Positions 1 through 8,892 are shown, numbered from the stretch's first letter. The stretch: 64,000 nt of DNA from Marinobacter sp. DY40_1A1 (GCF_016597815.1 NZ_VCHA01000006.1:1-64000); one strand, 5' to 3'. The notes: generated from the letters alone by a model not told the origin. A program made the numbers and translations.

Positions 1-46
1 ACTTCTTCAACACGGCGGCTTTACGTTCTTCGGAATAACGTGGCAT
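1..46 (-). CDS. IS transposase OrfA N-terminus, partial at window edge
   Basis: An ATG at 46 (minus strand) opens a frame beginning MPRYSEERKAAVLKK that runs off the left edge of the window. This start is typical, as I recall it, of the small helix-turn-helix OrfA protein of IS3-type elements. Only 15 residues are visible, so the family is tentative. A decayed copy of the same start is found at 33880-34085. Confidence 0.5.
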   Translation of the reverse strand, partial: MPRYSEERKAAVLKK

Positions 47-117
47 GAATGCTCCCATGCCGCCCCAACTGATTAAATTCAGGCGAAATTGCCAACTGGA
101 CAACAAGGCTGACAGAG
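1..117 (-). mobile_element. End of an IS3-like element (partial)
   Basis: About 70 bp lie between the OrfA start codon and a probable IS terminus near 105-117 (TGACAG followed by a G run). The stretch matches a second, degenerate copy at about 33960-34090 in the same orientation, including the 'ggacaac' and 'tgacag' blocks. Similarity stops just after TGACAG in both copies, which suggests the IS end. The other end is outside the window. Confidence 0.5.
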
Positions 118-388
118 GGGGGTATGCTAGGGCTATGGGTTCACGGCGATTTTCAATCCTAAGATGGGGTATTGGGAGAGCTAAAAGTATTTTGTAATTG
201 ATGTTGAACTGGCTTCAGTAAATGGCGTTTACCGCGCACTTTGCGGTGAGAGCTACAACTCTCCAAGGTCCCCTTTCTGTGCCCAAAAGGCAGTTTCTGG
301 AGTCAGGGCAGGGGTCATAATTTTAGTGGTAAGAAAAGGTGGCTTGAAATCTTAGGCACACCACGGGCACCATTTGGGCACAGCCAAA
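118..388. other. Right end of a neighbouring integrative element (putative)
   Basis: No gene is visible here. Next to the att repeat there are three GGCAC motifs at 354-359, 365-370 and 376-381, spaced exactly 11 bp apart. The 11-mer TTTGGGCACAG at 373-383 recurs inverted at 278-288. The position and phasing copy the paired arm-like boxes at the right end of the main IME (48802-48822) but the motif differs. This suggests the end of a second tyrosine-recombinase element integrated at the same tRNA site. Confidence 0.4.
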
Positions 389-476
389 TAAAAAGGCCCC
401 ACGCTTTCACGTAAGGCCTTGAAAAATATGGCGCGCCCGACAGGATTTGAACCTGTGACCCCTGCCTTCGGAGGGC
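389..476 (-). repeat. attL: direct repeat containing the 3' part of tRNA-Arg
   Basis: These 88 bp match 48840-48927 with two mismatches, and the last 70 bp (407-476) are identical. The repeat holds the CCA end, acceptor and T arms and anticodon region of tRNA-Arg plus the downstream terminator hairpin. The tRNA match stops after 476, so this copy is a fragment and cannot make a tRNA. It marks the left boundary of the integrated element. Confidence 0.9.
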
Positions 477-592
477 GATAGTCTAACTCGTTTTAATATC
501 TTCTGCTATCATATAAATACCATAAAAACAGCGAGTTGCATCGTTTTTCGATATGGTGTTGTCTTTGGTTATCTCCCTCTATACACTCATTT

Positions 593-613
593 TGTGGTTA
601 CGGTTGTGGTTAT
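593..613 (+). promoter_or_regulatory. Putative integrase arm-type sites, left pair
   Basis: Two direct copies of TGTGGTTAY (593-601 and 605-613) start 12 bp apart, about 115 bp inside attL and just upstream of the integrase start. The same pair with the same 12-bp spacing occurs at 48802-48822 inside attR. Paired motifs present only at the two ends are what arm-type integrase binding sites look like. Binding is inferred. Confidence 0.55.
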
Positions 614-639
614 AATTTCTGATCCAGAGGAAGACTCTA

Positions 640-1893
640 TTGATTACGACCGATCGGCAAGTTGCTTCTCTAAAGCCTAAGGATTCTGTGTTTTGGGAGT
701 CGGTGCGATCTCCTCATGGAGGAGGACTGGCGTTACGCGTCTCTGTGAAAGCCAGCAAAACCTGGTTCTATCGGTACCGATTTCAGGGCAAGCAAGATGC
801 TTTCGCTTTGGGTCGCTATCCAACTATGACCCTCCAGCAAGCCAGGGATGCCCATGGAGAGGCGCGGGCACACTTATCTGATGGGTTAAATCCTAAGCGA
901 GTATTCCGCCAAGCCAAGCTCGCTGCGGAGCAGACTTGGACAGGTCAAGAGTTGTTCGATGCCTGGATAAAGATATACAGCTCTACCCCATCTTCTCGCA
1001 CTAAACGAGTTCCCTCAGAAACTGTTGTTATACAGACCATTTGGCGCTGGCAGAAGTATCTTCAGCACCGAGTTGCATCCCTTTTAGTAAACTCCATCTC
1101 AAGACAAATGATAACGTCTCTTGTTTCTGATGTTGCGGAGCGACATAGCCGGGAGCAAGCACGAAAGTGCCTTACCATATTCAATGGGATGTTCAATTTG
1201 GCCGAGGTGAGAGGGCAGGTTGATCACAACCCAGCTTTTGGCCTTGAACCATCGAAACTGGGTGCTTCTAAAGGCCAAGCTGGTGAACGTTATCTATCAT
1301 TAGACGAGATCAAACTGTTGTGGTGGGCGATCGAAGAAAACGATTTGTCTGCTTCTGTTGGCGCAGCTTTGAGGGCTCTCTTGTTGACCGGAATGCGCCG
1401 AGGAGAGCTTTGTCAAACGCGCTGGAACGATGTCGACCTACAGCGACGCCTTTGGACTTTGCCGGCCAATACGACAAAAAGTCGCCGCGCTCATGTGCTA
1501 CATATCTCTGATGCGCTCTTGGACATTCTCGAGTCCTTGCCGCGGGAGTCGGAGTTCGTTTTCCAGAGTGCCCGATTGGAGGATCAACCTATCCTTCCAG
1601 CTTCCCTGACGACGGCGGTTGCTCGCCTACAAGGTGTCAAAACAGCAACGCTTGATGAAAGCGCGCCATTGGCTGGCATGAAACGATTCTCTGTGCATGA
1701 TCTTCGACGAACGGTTGCTACTGGCCTCGGAGAGCACTGCGGCACTCCTCCTCACATCATCAGGCGAATTCTCAATCATCTGAGTGAGGACCGGCTTGAA
1801 GACACATACCAGCGTGCTCAGCTCATAGAAGAGCAGAAAAAAGCTCTAAATTCCTGGGGCGTTTTGGTTCACGAGAAAATCCACCAGGCATAA
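640..1893 (+). CDS. Tyrosine recombinase (integrase), DUF4102/P4-like
   Basis: This 417-residue site-specific recombinase would catalyse excision and integration at tRNA-Arg. Residues about 1-90 form the DUF4102-type N-terminal domain, followed by a core-binding domain and a C-terminal catalytic domain. The catalytic set is complete: R253 in TGMRRGE, H353 and R356 in VHDLRR, H380 in LNHL and Y390 in DTYQRA. The start is TTG at 640, with GAGGAA about 8 bases upstream and no better ATG. It reads into the element from attL, as P4-type integrases often do. The intact tRNA is at the opposite end. Confidence 0.93.
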   Translation: MITTDRQVASLKPKDSVFWESVRSPHGGGLALRVSVKASKTWFYRYRFQGKQDAFALGRYPTMTLQQARDAHGEARAHLSDGLNPKRVFRQAKLAAEQTWTGQELFDAWIKIYSSTPSSRTKRVPSETVVIQTIWRWQKYLQHRVASLLVNSISRQMITSLVSDVAERHSREQARKCLTIFNGMFNLAEVRGQVDHNPAFGLEPSKLGASKGQAGERYLSLDEIKLLWWAIEENDLSASVGAALRALLLTGMRRGELCQTRWNDVDLQRRLWTLPANTTKSRRAHVLHISDALLDILESLPRESEFVFQSARLEDQPILPASLTTAVARLQGVKTATLDESAPLAGMKRFSVHDLRRTVATGLGEHCGTPPHIIRRILNHLSEDRLEDTYQRAQLIEEQKKALNSWGVLVHEKIHQA

Positions 1894-1992
1894 GCTCTCG
1901 CCACATTCTGCGAGTGTGTACACAGGCAAATTCCGACGTTTTCCTCTGGTAGCATTGAGTAGATCTCGAGATATATCGAGAGACTCAAAGGG

Positions 1993-2043
1993 TTGGGGAG
2001 GATGACGAGGAGTGTCTTGCCGGACGCGCGTCAACCTCCCCAA
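1993..2043. terminator. Inverted repeat downstream of the integrase
   Basis: TTGGGGAGG (1993-2001) pairs with CCTCCCCAA (2035-2043) around a 33-base loop, between the integrase and the AlpA-like gene. There is no U tract, so it may be a protein-binding site rather than a terminator. A small palindrome, TCTCGAGATATATCGAGA, lies just upstream. Confidence 0.3.
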
Positions 2044-2192
2044 GATTTAGCCGGCTTAGCCGACCTTGGCTGTGGATCTAAGAAGTGTTGCCACACTTTT
2101 TGAATCATAGCCAGTCGCCACTTTATTGTGCGGATAGAAAAAACACAATGGTGGTGGTTGCTCAGCTCGCCGGTCTTTTCAGGAGAATTGGA

Positions 2193-2405
2193 ATGCGTGA
2201 CGAGTTGTTTGAAAACCGATATCTCACCGAGCGCCAAGCTGCTTACTATCTTGGGTTTAGCCCCATCACGATACGACAAAGCCGCTGGACAGGAACGCTT
2301 GCCGGGTTACCTGCACCTACGTACGTCAGCTTCGGACGGAGTGTTCGGTATACGTTAAAAGCACTTGAGGCCTGGGTTGCGAGAGCACAAGAGGGGGGTA
2401 TGTGA
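2193..2405 (+). CDS. AlpA-like excisionase/regulator
   Basis: A 70-residue protein with a MerR/AlpA-type helix-turn-helix (YLTERQAAYYLGFSPITIR, then a wing). AlpA-type proteins act as recombination directionality factors or integrase regulators in P4-like islands. The start is ATG at 2193 because AGGAGA lies 6 bases upstream; an open frame extends further back to 2085 but without a ribosome site. The stop overlaps the next start (TGATG at 2403-2407), so the two are translationally coupled. Excisionase activity is inferred from family and position. Confidence 0.75.
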   Translation: MRDELFENRYLTERQAAYYLGFSPITIRQSRWTGTLAGLPAPTYVSFGRSVRYTLKALEAWVARAQEGGM

Positions 2406-3907
2406 TGCCTAACGCTAATGTACTCAAGCTTGAGCGGGAAGGCAGGGATAATTCACGCTTCTTGGTAGATCCCCAGCCAGACCTAGAATACCCGATTGAG
2501 GCGTTGGGGCCGATTTTGGGCGAGGCGGCGATAGCCATTTCCGGTGCAATCCAGGCACCAAAGGGAATCGCTGCACAGTCTGTCCTGGCTGCTGCTACCC
2601 TTGTTGCGCAGCCTCATATTGACGTAGGCCGTGGAGATACCCTTCGAAGCCCCGTTTCGCTTTATTTTTTAACGGTTGCCGACTCAGGCGACCGGAAGTC
2701 TTCTGTAGATAAAATCGCATTGGCGCCAATCACTCATTGGCAAACGCAGCGACAGGCGGAAATAGAAGCGAACGCTCCAAAGCACAGAGCTGCCATGGAG
2801 GCCTGGCAAACTACTTACGAGGCTTGTCGAAACCAGTTCAAAAAAAATCAAAATCACGGGAAGGATGCATTGAGCAGCTTGCAAAAGCAGCTTGAGGAGC
2901 TTGAGGCACTCCGTCCTTCAGAGCCCAAAATCCCCCACGTTTTGATACAGGAGCCGAATTCGGAAGGGATATACGGGCATTTGCGAGATGGGCTGCCAAC
3001 CCTTGGTCTTTTTTCAGATGAGGGAGTTGGATTCTTTGGTGGTCACGGAATGAGTGACGATAGTAGAGGGCGAACCATCGCAATGATGTCGGCTCTCTGG
3101 GGCGGGGATTCAATAACGCGCTCCAGAGCGAATACTACAGACTCTGGCCAGCTAATTGGCCGGAGGCTATCTGCGCATCTGATGGTGCAGCCCGTAGTGG
3201 CTAAGCGAATCCTGTCAGATGAGCTGTTTCAGGGACAAGGGTTTCTCGCCCGGTTTCTTATCTGCCACGAAAAAACTATGGCTGGAACGCGATTTCTTGG
3301 CCCAGACTCATTGAGCGCCAATATATTTGAAGTACCAGCTTATGACACGTATTCGACCCGTCTATCACATCTACTAAAAACTCCACTTCCGGTGTGTCGG
3401 CGAACCGGCGCACTAGAGCCTAGGGTCATGCAAATTAAAAGGAACGCCCTTGCGGAATGGGTGGAAGGTTACAACCAGATTGAAGCAGAAAATTTGGAGG
3501 GCGGTGAGTTTGCACGAATGAGAGCTAGTGCAAGTAAGGCCGCTGAAATCGCTGCGCGTATTGCGGCAGTGCTGGCTTTTATCGAGCAGGCCGAAACAAT
3601 TGAACGTAGTCATGTTCAGAGGGCGTTTGTGCTTATTAAGTATTACCTCTCCTCAACCGCTTTCAGAGAGGAAGAAGCCTTTTACGAGGAGAGGGATCAC
3701 CTCGCTCGAGAGTTATTGGAATGGATTGTTACCCAGTCCGGAGGGGTTCTTCACTCAAATGATTTTAAGAGGATCTCCCGTCGGCTTTTCAACCGAAAGG
3801 CAGCCGATATTCGAAAAACACTCAGACACCTCGAAACATTGGGACATGTAGATGTTACGGAACACGGCCGTAAAGGTGCCCCCGTCGAATGGACAGTCAT
3901 TAGGTAA
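2405..3907 (+). CDS. DUF3987 (YfjI-like) protein, helicase/primase-type
   Basis: A 500-residue protein of the DUF3987/YfjI family, found in prophage-like islands next to AlpA and integrase genes. A degenerate P-loop-like segment, VADSGDRKSS, lies near residues 95-105, after the entry helix region. The middle contains a coiled, charged stretch (about 140-175), and the C-terminus resembles a winged helix. The exact biochemical role of the family is unclear; a part in element replication is suggested by the palindrome array that follows. ATG at 2405 overlaps the preceding stop; a GTG one codon earlier is also possible. Confidence 0.75.
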   Translation: MPNANVLKLEREGRDNSRFLVDPQPDLEYPIEALGPILGEAAIAISGAIQAPKGIAAQSVLAAATLVAQPHIDVGRGDTLRSPVSLYFLTVADSGDRKSSVDKIALAPITHWQTQRQAEIEANAPKHRAAMEAWQTTYEACRNQFKKNQNHGKDALSSLQKQLEELEALRPSEPKIPHVLIQEPNSEGIYGHLRDGLPTLGLFSDEGVGFFGGHGMSDDSRGRTIAMMSALWGGDSITRSRANTTDSGQLIGRRLSAHLMVQPVVAKRILSDELFQGQGFLARFLICHEKTMAGTRFLGPDSLSANIFEVPAYDTYSTRLSHLLKTPLPVCRRTGALEPRVMQIKRNALAEWVEGYNQIEAENLEGGEFARMRASASKAAEIAARIAAVLAFIEQAETIERSHVQRAFVLIKYYLSSTAFREEEAFYEERDHLARELLEWIVTQSGGVLHSNDFKRISRRLFNRKAADIRKTLRHLETLGHVDVTEHGRKGAPVEWTVIR

Positions 3908-3941
3908 TCGGAAATCTTTGTCGCCAGCTAGCGATGTTGAA

Positions 3942-4126
3942 TGGCGGAAATGGCGGATAAAGCGGAAATAAGTAAACGTAATATAAATCATAAGGATAGA
4001 TTCCTGGCCGTTGGCGGAATTCGTGCGGAAACTGGCGGAGATTATTTTCCGCCAGTTTCCGCCACGCTCCGCACCCCGTCCGCCACCTGTACCCATTGAA
4101 ATTACTGGAATCCGCCATTTCCGCCA
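3942..4126. repeat. Nested symmetric palindrome array, candidate origin or oriT
   Basis: Six GCGGAAA-like units (3943-4042) are followed by six units in inverse orientation (about 4045-4125), a symmetric 6+6 array. The centre is a perfect 15-bp stem, GCGGAAACTGGCGGA at 4025-4039 with 4048-4062, and an 8-base loop. The outer edge is a perfect 17-bp inverted pair at 3942-3958 and 4110-4126. It lies between the DUF3987 gene and the MobV relaxase gene, where a replication origin or transfer origin would be expected. Function is inferred. Confidence 0.65.
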
Positions 4127-4236
4127 CTTCTGCGGGGTGGCTTTATCAAATTATGGTTTAGGGAGCAGAGGCTAAAGAGTTGTTAAGCGTACTCACTACA
4201 CTTCACCGGTCGGGATCCCAAGCCAGAGGCTGAGTT

Positions 4237-5403
4237 ATGACAGCGGTAATTCTCCGAACTAAAAAGCTAAAGAAAACAAACGTCGCCCTTAGTAGCGCTC
4301 ACGTTACACGGGTTATTGAGACACCCAACGCCGATCCTCGGAAAACACACCTTAACGTGGCGTTGATTGGCGAGGGACGCTCTCCTGACGAATTGGTCAA
4401 AAGCCGTGTTGGCGAAGTGATCGAGGCGCGGAAAAATGCCGGGGTAAAAAGCATCCGAAAGGATGCTGTTTGGGCCGTTGAGTTCGTGCTGACGGTTCGA
4501 GATGAATACTGGGCCGGTAAATCGCCTGCTCATATTAATAGCTGGGCCCAGCACTCTCTGGGTTTTCTATTAAGCCGGTATGGGGCTGAAGATATTGTGA
4601 GCGCCACTCTGCACCTGGATGAAACGAGCCCTCATATTCATGCCTATCACGTCCCGGTGGTTCGTGATGCACATAGCACAGCGACGCTTTCTGCAAAGGC
4701 ATTTTACGGTAGCGCCCAAAAACTATCTTTGCTGCAAGATGATTATGCGGCACACATGTCATGTTTCGATGAGGTGCTTATCCGGGGGTTAAAAAAGTCG
4801 AGGGCCCGACATAAAAAAGTCAGAGAGTGGTACTCGTTGCTGGAGGGAGAGGTCAAACGCGAGACAATAAAATTGCCCCCTCTACGAGTTAACCAACCGC
4901 CGTTTTTGTTCACGGTTGGTGATCGTAAAGAATGGGCGGAAGCCGAGTCGAAAAGAATACGATCTGAGTTGGAAGTTTCGGCGCGAAGGATCATGGAAGC
5001 TAGAGCCAAAGCCCTTTATGTCGCCCGCCAATATCAACTCAAATACAAAACCGAGTATTGTCGCACTGACGCCTACCGTCATATTGGTATGGCTCCTGAG
5101 GAGTTACTGGATTGGGTGAAAAGCTATAGCCAGCACCGGAGTCAACTTAGCCAACTCTCACGTGACAGCTCGAATTTTGAGCAGCTTTACCTTGAGGCAT
5201 TGGCGGAATTGAGTGCTGCTGAGGAGCTGATTGGCAATTACAGTGTTTTGTTCAATGAGCTATGTGGCGGCCTCGGTGTTTCAGTGTCTGAGCTCGCCAG
5301 CCACGCGAGTGAGATATGCGCAGCAGTGAAAGCTAAAAGAGCATGGATTGAGCTTAGCGATGATTTATCAGAACATCAGGCAGCTTACCCTGAAAATGTT
5401 TGA
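4237..5403 (+). CDS. MobV-type relaxase (Pre/Mob family)
   Basis: A 388-residue relaxase that would nick at oriT and lead the strand in conjugative mobilisation. The metal-binding signature of the MobV class is clear: H126-L-D128-E129...P132-H133-I-H135 in HLDETSPHIHAYHVPV. The N-terminal part (about 1-190) is the Pre/Mob domain; the C-terminal half is charged and probably helical. It follows the palindrome array, which is its likely substrate or the nearby origin. With no secretion genes in the element, transfer would depend on a helper conjugative element. Confidence 0.85.
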   Translation: MTAVILRTKKLKKTNVALSSAHVTRVIETPNADPRKTHLNVALIGEGRSPDELVKSRVGEVIEARKNAGVKSIRKDAVWAVEFVLTVRDEYWAGKSPAHINSWAQHSLGFLLSRYGAEDIVSATLHLDETSPHIHAYHVPVVRDAHSTATLSAKAFYGSAQKLSLLQDDYAAHMSCFDEVLIRGLKKSRARHKKVREWYSLLEGEVKRETIKLPPLRVNQPPFLFTVGDRKEWAEAESKRIRSELEVSARRIMEARAKALYVARQYQLKYKTEYCRTDAYRHIGMAPEELLDWVKSYSQHRSQLSQLSRDSSNFEQLYLEALAELSAAEELIGNYSVLFNELCGGLGVSVSELASHASEICAAVKAKRAWIELSDDLSEHQAAYPENV

Positions 5404-5768
5404 TGTATTTCTAATGTTGAGTCCGGCTAAACATAGGATTGTCAGCGCAGGGGGGGCAAGTCTAAAACCATGTATGCAAAGCTCCCTGGAAGATTGATTT
5501 AACGGGGCAGGCAATTCAGTGCCAGTTGGTTGCTACAGCGTCATTAGCAGAGCGAAATTGACGAAACTGCAAGGTGAGAACCATCATTGCATCAAATCTG
5601 GTTTTCTATGTGGTAGTAAAGACGCAACTTGCTCAGCCTCTTCAGCAAACACAAAGTCGCCGGGGGGGTGGTGGTAATGACATCATAAGTTGGCCGCTTC
5701 GGTCGCAAAGCGGACATTCAGGTGGGATGATCGACTCCAATATTAGGCACAATCTGACTGTACGGGAT
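5404..5768. other. Intergenic region with a dispersed short repeat
   Basis: I see no convincing gene. The block CAAGTCTAAAACCATGT at 5457-5473 and GACGCAACTTGC at 5621-5632 bound a segment of about 175 bp. The same pair of end motifs bounds two segments near 33.4-33.9 kb, so this is probably a third, diverged member of a small mobile repeat family. Confidence 0.5.
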
Positions 5769-6404
5769 TCATTCTGACTTCTTGGCAAGACGCTCCGCGA
5801 ACCATTGATAGTGTTTTGAGTTTTCAACCGGTACATTTCTTAGTGCCGTCCTCAGAACACGTAGCTCATTTTCCCGGTCTTTCCGCTTTGAATACAGAAT
5901 AGAGAGCCTACGGTATGTAAAGGGGGTATCTACTCCCTGTTCCAGAAGTTTTTCATATTCCAGAAGGCCTTCCTCGATTTTCCTTTCTTTTTCAAGGGCT
6001 TGGCCACGCATATTGCCATCTGCCGCTTCCCGATAATTGGCTTGTTTGAATTCCCATTCCAACGTGCTGATGTTCTGTTCAACTTCCGAAAGCTGATCGA
6101 TTTTGATCCAAGGGTTTTCTTTGACTAGGTCCTTTAGCTCATCCAACCTTTCTTTGGCCAAATCTAAGCGTGAAATCTTGGTATCAGCATTTTTTGAGTC
6201 ATTGGCGATTTGGAGAGATTCGTTGATGATCTCAACTAGCCGTTGAGCAGACGATGCGGCTATCTGTTGGGTTACATCGAGTTGAGGTTCTTGGGCTGAG
6301 TGCGGCCTGCTACCTTTTTGAGAGCTGCCAGGTCTCGATTTGAAGGACCATATCAGGACGAACAACAGAGCCACGACGATGATCAGAACAACTAAACCTT
6401 CCAC
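5769..6404 (-). CDS. Membrane-anchored helical/TPR-like protein, unknown function
   Basis: 211 residues. An N-terminal membrane helix (about 3-20, GLVVLIIVVALLFVLIW) is followed by a short basic linker and a long charged helical region. The last 90 residues resemble TPR helices (EKERKIEEGLLEYEKLLEQG and following). The start is GTG at 6404, with GGAG 6-7 bases upstream; no ATG is available. The Tn7-like end lies 47 bp upstream of it. Before that insertion the gene would have followed the HEPN gene (27815-28690) by 53 bp on the same strand, so the two probably formed an operon. I do not recognise a named family. Confidence 0.65.
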   Translation of the reverse strand: MEGLVVLIIVVALLFVLIWSFKSRPGSSQKGSRPHSAQEPQLDVTQQIAASSAQRLVEIINESLQIANDSKNADTKISRLDLAKERLDELKDLVKENPWIKIDQLSEVEQNISTLEWEFKQANYREAADGNMRGQALEKERKIEEGLLEYEKLLEQGVDTPFTYRRLSILYSKRKDRENELRVLRTALRNVPVENSKHYQWFAERLAKKSE

Positions 6405-6451
6405 TCACTACTCCATATTGCTAAACGCCAGACCATTGACGCAGTGGTTAG

Positions 6452-6519
6452 TGTGGGATCATAATATAGTTGGTAACTTAATAATAAAGTCGGTAACTTC
6501 GTAATAAAGTTGGTAACTA
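6452..6519 (+). repeat. Tn7-like compact (R-type) end with three binding-site repeats
   Basis: After TGTGGGATCA come three copies of a TAATAWAGTYGGTAACT box starting at 6462, 6482 and 6502, an exact 20-bp period. The sequence recalls the Tn7 right end, which as I remember it starts TGTGGGCGGACAATAAAGTC. In Tn7 the tnsABCDE genes adjoin this end; here an IS630 element begins 43 bp further in. Confidence 0.85.
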
Positions 6520-6562
6520 CCGAGCGTTGTGGCAAAGTCGGGTCATTCTTCTCAGGAATCTA

Positions 6563-7743
6563 GTGTCTCGTTTGGTTAATTCGCTCACTTATTATCAATT
6601 AGACTCAGCTTTGCTTTCGCCACCGATGTCATAATGGACTCGGCACTTTTATGCCACCGGAACGGCTTTGCCAGTTTTTCGTTGTGAACCTTGATGAACT
6701 TTTTAATCGCAGACTTTAATTCGCCGACACTGGTGAAAATGCCTCGATAAAGTGCCCGTCGCTCCAGTTGGCTAAACCAACCCTCCACCGCATTGAGCCA
6801 GGACGCGCTCGTGGGCGTGAAGTGCAGCTTGAATCGAGGGTGCTTGGCCAACCAAGCTTTGGCCTCTGGCGTCTTGTGAGTCGAGCTGTTATCCAGAATC
6901 AAATGTAGATCCATACCCTTCGGAGTTTCTCGATCAATCTGTCGCAAGAAATCCAAAAACTCCTTGGCCCGGTGGCGCTGAGTGACTCGACCAATCACCT
7001 GGCCCGTCAGTGTATTAAACGCAGCGTACAGACTGGTTGTGCCATGACGCTTGCAATCGTGTGTGCGACGCTCCACTTGTCCTGGACGAAGCTGCAATTT
7101 TGGCTGAGTTCGGTCAAGAGCCTGAATTTGGGTCTTTTCGTCAACAGACAGAACCAGTGCATTGTCCGGGGGATTCATATAGAGCCCGACAACATCACAA
7201 ACCTTCTCGGCGAAGTGAGGGTCGTTGCTGATCTTGAACGTTTTGATCCGGTGCGGTTTCAAATCGGCTGCTTTCCAGATTTGATGCACTTGCCACCGCG
7301 TCACCCCGGCATGCTCGGCCATAAGGCTGATGCTCCAGTGTGTGGCTTCTTTCGGAACCTTATGGACCGTGTCATCTAAAATCTTCTTGACGGTTTTACC
7401 GGCCAGCTTTCGCGGCTGACCGGGTCGCGGCGCATCATAAAGCCCCTCAAGACCTCGCTCACTGTAGCGTTTGCGCCACTTGAAGACGGTTTGAGTGCTA
7501 ACCTGAAGAGAGTCTGAGATCCCTTTTGGTGTCTCACCTTCGTTCAGTAACAAAAGAATCTTGGCGCGTTGCGCCAGATGCTGGCTCAGGGTATTGGTTC
7601 GGCACCAACTTTCGAGTTCCAACTGATCGTTTACAGTTAGATTAAACGGCGCTGCGGGTTTGGCCACGATGGGAGCCTTTTATTGCTGATGTATAGCTCT
7701 TATTATACCCAACATGAATAAGCGAATTAAACAGACGAAACAC
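6563..7743 (-). mobile_element. Complete IS630-family insertion sequence
   Basis: 1181 bp with imperfect terminal inverted repeats: 6563-6585 against 7721-7743, 20 of 23 matching. TA flanks both sides (6561-6562 and 7744-7745), the target duplication of IS630/mariner elements. It carries one intact transposase and probably could still move. Confidence 0.85.
6585..7667 (-). CDS. IS630-family DDE transposase
   Basis: A 360-residue full-length transposase. An N-terminal helix-turn-helix (about residues 40-75, ISDSLQVSTQTVFKWRKRY) and linker precede the DDE catalytic domain. The acidic residues are in VLSVDEKTQ, HLILDNSSTHK and WLNAVEGWF. The start is ATG at 7667. The gene almost fills the IS. 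It sits just inside the compact Tn7-like end, where tns genes would be expected, so this insertion may mark a site of earlier loss (inference). Confidence 0.92.
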   Translation of the reverse strand: MAKPAAPFNLTVNDQLELESWCRTNTLSQHLAQRAKILLLLNEGETPKGISDSLQVSTQTVFKWRKRYSERGLEGLYDAPRPGQPRKLAGKTVKKILDDTVHKVPKEATHWSISLMAEHAGVTRWQVHQIWKAADLKPHRIKTFKISNDPHFAEKVCDVVGLYMNPPDNALVLSVDEKTQIQALDRTQPKLQLRPGQVERRTHDCKRHGTTSLYAAFNTLTGQVIGRVTQRHRAKEFLDFLRQIDRETPKGMDLHLILDNSSTHKTPEAKAWLAKHPRFKLHFTPTSASWLNAVEGWFSQLERRALYRGIFTSVGELKSAIKKFIKVHNEKLAKPFRWHKSAESIMTSVAKAKLSLIDNK

Positions 7744-7764
7744 TAGGCGAGGGAATCTCAGTCT

Positions 7765-8175
7765 TCAAGCAGTCACTGATCGGATGTCGCGCACCAACCT
7801 GATCAACGTTTCGGTGTTGGGATTATCCAGCAGGTGCGTTCGGATGGAGGTTCCATTCAGCCTCCACAAACGGGTGGGTTTGGTGAACCATTCTGCAGCC
7901 ATTTTTTCATGGCCAGCAGGTGTTAGGAGCACCAGAGCTTTATGCAGCCCAAGAAACAGACCGATCCGCTCGACGACTGGCGCGGGTAATTCGAAGTTCT
8001 GATTGTTAGGAGCTTGTATCTCACATGACCAGTGATGCAGGGTCGTTGTCGTGATATCCAACAGTGTTGCTAGCTCGGCGTCAGAAAGATGCCAGCTTTT
8101 AGCCTGATCGAGAATCCATCTGAGGCCAGCACTACCGTGGCTATTGGTGATGTTAGGAAGTTGATTCATTGGCAT
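7765..8175 (-). CDS. Xre/MbcA/ParS-type antitoxin-like protein, orphan
   Basis: 136 residues from ATG at 8175, which has GGAG 7 bases upstream; the frame is open to 8220 without a good ribosome site. The N-terminal half has an Xre-like helix-turn-helix (LSDAELATLLDITTTTLHHW). The C-terminal half resembles the MbcA/ParS toxin-binding domain (PTRLWRLNGTSIRTHLLDNP). Such proteins usually pair with a RES or similar toxin encoded just downstream. Here the IS630 element starts about 20 bp beyond the stop codon and no toxin is present, so it is an orphan or a regulator. Confidence 0.6.
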   Translation of the reverse strand: MPMNQLPNITNSHGSAGLRWILDQAKSWHLSDAELATLLDITTTTLHHWSCEIQAPNNQNFELPAPVVERIGLFLGLHKALVLLTPAGHEKMAAEWFTKPTRLWRLNGTSIRTHLLDNPNTETLIRLVRDIRSVTA

Positions 8176-8301
8176 TAGCTCTCCGGAAAGCCTGAGATCA
8201 GGCCGGCGCACTGTAGACAACTTAACTTTAACACTTGAACAAGCCCTGCTACATACTCGTGCAGGCCTGATAGGGTAGTTGCGGCGATGGCGTGATGGTG
8301 A

Positions 8302-8890
8302 TTAATTGTTGTGAAATTCGCGGGGCCAATGCGAGTAGACGAGATCTCTGAGCAGGTCACTCAGAGGGTTGTCCACGATACAAGCGAGTATGAGGGGCTG
8401 GGAGAAGCCCTCATCGGTAAGCGGTATAGCAATCAGTCCGTGAGCCATAGACGCGACGCTGGCAGGAAGGATCGCGATGCCAATATCGGATACCTCTAGA
8501 ACACGGCTTATGGATATTCCTGCCTTGTTTGCTAATGTCTCCAGTTGTCGCCTCAGAAAGGTTCTTTGGGTAGCCGGCTGAAGCAAAACCGCTCCCCATC
8601 AAGCTCCCTAAAACCGATTTTTCCTGCAATCTATGACCCCGGTTCAGAATCACAAAAAGCGGCTCATTTCCTAACCTGGAAACTAATAAGCCAGACAGGG
8701 CGCCTTCATCCAGATCTGCGCGGGGAACCCCAGCATCTAGCTTGCCAGCTTTCAGCGATGCGATATGAAAGAGGGCGTTCCCTTTGTGTAACTCCAGATT
8801 GGGCATTGGGCGATTTGCGAGTAAATCAGCCAAGACTGAAGTAAGTGTTTTGGAGAAGATGGCGCTTGCCGAATAACCGACCCGCAATGT
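8302..8890 (-). pseudogene. LysR-type regulator, 5'-truncated and frameshifted
   Basis: Two frames together encode the effector domain of a LysR regulator. The first begins GTLRVGYSASAIFSKTL near 8893 and reads to about 8585. The second carries LANKAGISISRVLEVSDIG through the C-terminus to 8302. The frame changes near 8585. The DNA-binding domain is missing because the IS21 istA fragment joins directly to GTLRVG. The gene is dead. Confidence 0.75.
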
Positions 8891-8892
8891 GC

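Noticed and set aside
429..476. Second tRNA-Arg gene at the left end
   Set aside because: Only the 3' part is present; the D arm and 5' acceptor strand are missing.
5574..5777. Short plus-strand frame between the relaxase and the membrane-anchored gene
   Set aside because: No ribosome site or family similarity, and it crosses the dispersed repeat.
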